Shown in pieces: positions 60,894-64,000 of a stretch of DNA of 64,000 nucleotides; position 1 is the stretch's first letter, and each line of letters begins with the position of its first letter. The notes under the pieces are model-generated. The model had not been told where the DNA came from. It did not search any database and was given only the letters and a program-made list of their open reading frames with translations. The DNA is taken from assembly GCF_011397635.1 (NCBI RefSeq), contig NC_064753.1, forward strand, positions 43,148,322 to 43,212,321. The letters run 5' to 3'. The translations under genes were made by a program, and so were the position numbers. Origin of the DNA: Epinephelus fuscoguttatus (lineage: Eukaryota > Chordata > Actinopteri > Perciformes > Serranidae).

Positions 60894-63800
60894 GTAATCC
60901 CCCCCTAAGGCAAATGACAAAAGAGTCCTTTGAAATGTATCTCACAATGCACCCTGGGATTTGTAATGTATGTTCAGATGCATGTTTGGAATGACAGCAG
61001 TGTAGTTGACAGATGTAGGAAGATGAAACACAGTTAAGGTTTGTCATATTACAATGCAGTCGTAACTGAAATGTGTTGGTGGATTACAAAAGGGAATCTC
61101 CTGAGTTTTTTGTTTTGTTTTTTTTTGTTTGGATAAATTATCCAGTCTATTGTTACTGAAGTAAATAATAAAACTATCACAAGTCAACCAGAATACAAAA
61201 ATGTATCATCTGATATTAAAACCTAATATCTGTGTGTGTGTAGCAGCTCTGATGTACTAGACTAAAACAATCAATATGCTTGACACATGTTTTGTGCCTC
61301 CTTAATCTGAGGACGTAGTCAGAGGAGTTGTAATAAAACACAGACGACTGTTTTCAGTTCCCACGTGGCAGCTGCTACGCTGTAATATTAACCACAACAG
61401 AACCAGCACGATAAATCAGATTGCGGGCGAGAAATATGAGACAGCCCATTAAAAATACAAATATCAGACTGACCATATTACTCATGATACATTTAATCCA
61501 AATGGAATGAAAAATGCCTCCAGTGGTACACATAACAAGGCTGAATGCACTGTGTCAGAGTCATTTTGAAGCATTTTGTTGTGCTTTTGGATTGAGCCAC
61601 ACTCAGACAGAGCTGTTCCTTTTAAAAACAAAGAAATGAAGCACTCTGCTGACAAAGGTCAGAGACTAAAGAGAGTGAAAATACCACTAACGACTACAGA
61701 ATGCACTCAGTTAGGCTCACAAGTGATTGTTTTATCTTATGCAGTCCTGTTGATGTAAAAACTAAACTAAAATTGGCATTATATTTATGACTGACTGCAT
61801 GGCAAGCAAATGAGAGGCTTTTTTTTTTTAACTTGTGTTATATTAACACGACATTGCTCTCCACCGGCGTCGCTCCCACCCCGACAAATCTCAAAGCCTG
61901 GTGGCTTGTAGCTCAGCAACAGGACATTTTTTCAGTCTGGAGGTGCACTGCTTTCATTATAGCGGCCTCATTCATAATACACAACTCGTCTGAACATGAG
62001 CAGTCGCTGAGCTCCACGGCTCTCTCCTGTTTCCTAAAGCTTTAACTCCCGTACTTGCTTCAAAAGATTGTTGCATTAATTAAGTGTTGCTAAAATCTCT
62101 AAAGCCTCTCTTTTTGCCTCCCTCTGTTCTTCATCCATTGTTATAATTTCTCTTTATTCTCTCTGATAATTAGTTCAGAGCTTTTTATTTCAAGATGACT
62201 AAAACCTCATGAAACCAGCATGTAACTCACAGGAAAACACACTTATCACATAGAGCAAGCTGCAGATTCTCCACACATCGACTTATGCCGGGTTCACACC
62301 ACACAATATCAGCCCGATTCTAGCCCTATGCAGTGTCGTACGGTGTTGGCTCAGATCATGAACGACAATGAGTGCCATACACGATAATCTATCGTTTCAT
62401 CTCGTGTAGTATGTCATAGTAGACGCCAACCCATGCAGTATCTGGGACACCTCACGATGTCCTGACAGAAAGTCTAGGATGTTTGATTTACTTTTTGTCG
62501 TTCACGGCTTCCCCCCTCACAGCCGTCACTTTGACCAATAGAAACACAGAGCGATCTGCTGCCGTAGACAACTGTGCGGCAACAACACCCCAGCGTTTTA
62601 GATATTTCCTCTATGGATGTTACCACACAGAGTAAAAATGGAAAAATGAGGGTGTCAAACAGCAGAGGCACTTTATCAACCCGCTGGGTACTGCCATTAG
62701 CATCAAGCTAGCAAAGAATGTTATTACTTCATAATGGAGATGGACAAAAAAGTATTAAAATTAATAATAATAATTAATAAATAGTGGCGGGGCTTTTACT
62801 CACCACAACTGCAGCGGGTATCAGCTTAATTTTAAAGCAGACTGAATTATAAACAGGCCGTTATTTATTATTCCCTCTCTATTTTTCTATTTTTACTTTT
62901 TATCTGCTCCTGTTTACCTTAAAGTTAAATGCATCGCGCTGTCATTTCAAACTCAACACTTCTGTATCTGTTTCAAATTAAAAGCCGCTCATCATTTTGG
63001 TTAAGGTAATCCCTTCATTTTCTAAAAATGCTTTTATTGTGAAACATTTGCAGGAAGTCGTTGTGGAGGATTCAGTGACTTGCATAGTTTGCATTTGGTA
63101 CTTCAAATGTAGCTCCACCCATCCGGTGACACTTTTTATGTTACTTCAAAAACATTTCGGCTGGCACGTGAACAGACACAGGGTCTGAAATAATAGTAAT
63201 GATAATAAAAATAGGACAAGAATAACCCAGTGACATCACACACGTCGTGAAAGACAACCATGGATGATTGACTGCGAACCAAAGTGTAGTCTGTCATGTC
63301 TGTCAGCCAAGTCATGGCATGATATTATGACTCCACAATCACCTGATCTGACCTAAGGACTGTCAAAACAGACAAAAATGTCACGTAGTGTGGGCTGCAC
63401 ACATGTCCAAAGAATGCTATTAATACCTGACTAATATGAGCATATCCCACATTGTATAATTAGGAAATGTTTCATTTGGTAAAAGGTGTAATGCAGAATA
63501 TCCAAACTTGATGTGCTGTTGACTGAATGCTGCCATTTTCAGAACAATAGTGGAATATTAGTGTGCTTGAAACGTCGTCAGTGTTGCCTCCTTCAGGCAA
63601 AGAAAGTAATAGCTGCTCAACTTTTCTCCGCTGCTAACGGTAATGAGTGCTCCATCTGCCATTCTTTCTGTTTTGTAGCTGCTGTTTTCATTATGTGAGG
63701 TTTTACATTTCATACTTACGCTGTCTGATCTGTCTTTGTATGGCCTGAAATGAACATAAATCTTTGTCGGGTGCTTGATTAGCAGACTGGTGAAGCCAAA

Positions 63801-64000
63801 TGAGTCCAGAAATAGTCACTTGTCCAAAGAAAACTATTCTGCAAGTTAACAAGAATGTGATCAATTTTAATTTCAGATGTTTAGCAATCAGTTCATCAAT
63901 CAACATTCACTTTTTTCTTTTCCTTTGTATCCCAAACGTAAAGTTTGTTTCTGGACAAAGTTTGGTTGAAAAGTCTTTCCCCGAGGCGCCCAGTAGGTCA
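60894..64000. other. cd151 intron continuing to the right edge
   Basis: No exon matching the next part of CD151 (the first half of the large extracellular loop) is visible, so the intron probably extends beyond the window. Contains a probable DNA-transposon relic (62287-63400). Confidence 0.5.
62287..63400. mobile_element. Probable hAT-like element
   Basis: The left end CCGGGTTCACACCACACAAT and the right end, inverted, TGTGCAGCCCACACTACGTG are weakly matched inverted termini. The interior is non-coding. Borders and family are tentative. Confidence 0.35.

Overview
This window looks like nuclear DNA of a ray-finned fish, most likely a percomorph-type teleost. Genes are split by GT-AG introns, coding exons are short and well conserved, and the non-coding sequence is filled with cut-and-paste DNA transposon relics, 5'-truncated LINE tails and microsatellites typical of teleosts. 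I see no prokaryotic operon, CRISPR array, rRNA or tRNA gene, and no undescribed multi-gene system.

Three protein-coding genes are supported. (1) cfap70 (TTC18) on the + strand, 2668-19520: I can trace 26 coding exons in one continuous frame, 1092 codons plus stop, with a candidate RFX X-box about 75 bases upstream of the ATG. (2) tmem138 on the - strand, 25157-20663: four coding exons giving exactly 162 codons, the length of the human protein, but the position of the usual ATG reads ACG. (3) The 5' part of cd151 (a tetraspanin) on the + strand: a candidate untranslated first exon ending at 34046 and three coding exons (40085-40168, 47583-47774, 60819-60893) encoding residues 1-117. The large extracellular loop lies beyond the right edge.

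Layout: 1-2420 is non-coding and holds a 1.4 kb terminal-inverted-repeat element just upstream of cfap70. 2.67-19.5 kb is cfap70. 19.5-20.7 kb is the tail-to-tail gap, with one MITE and a candidate shared poly(A) region. 20.7-25.2 kb is tmem138. 25.2-33.7 kb is intergenic and rich in repeats, including an L2-type LINE fragment and a Tc1/mariner transposase fragment. 33.7-64 kb is cd151, almost entirely intron, with a three-copy tandem repeat, several copies of one MITE family and relics of transposon-like coding sequence.

cfap70 (axoneme) and tmem138 (ciliary transition zone) both serve cilia and sit next to each other in convergent orientation. cd151 is an adhesion tetraspanin with no evident functional link to them.
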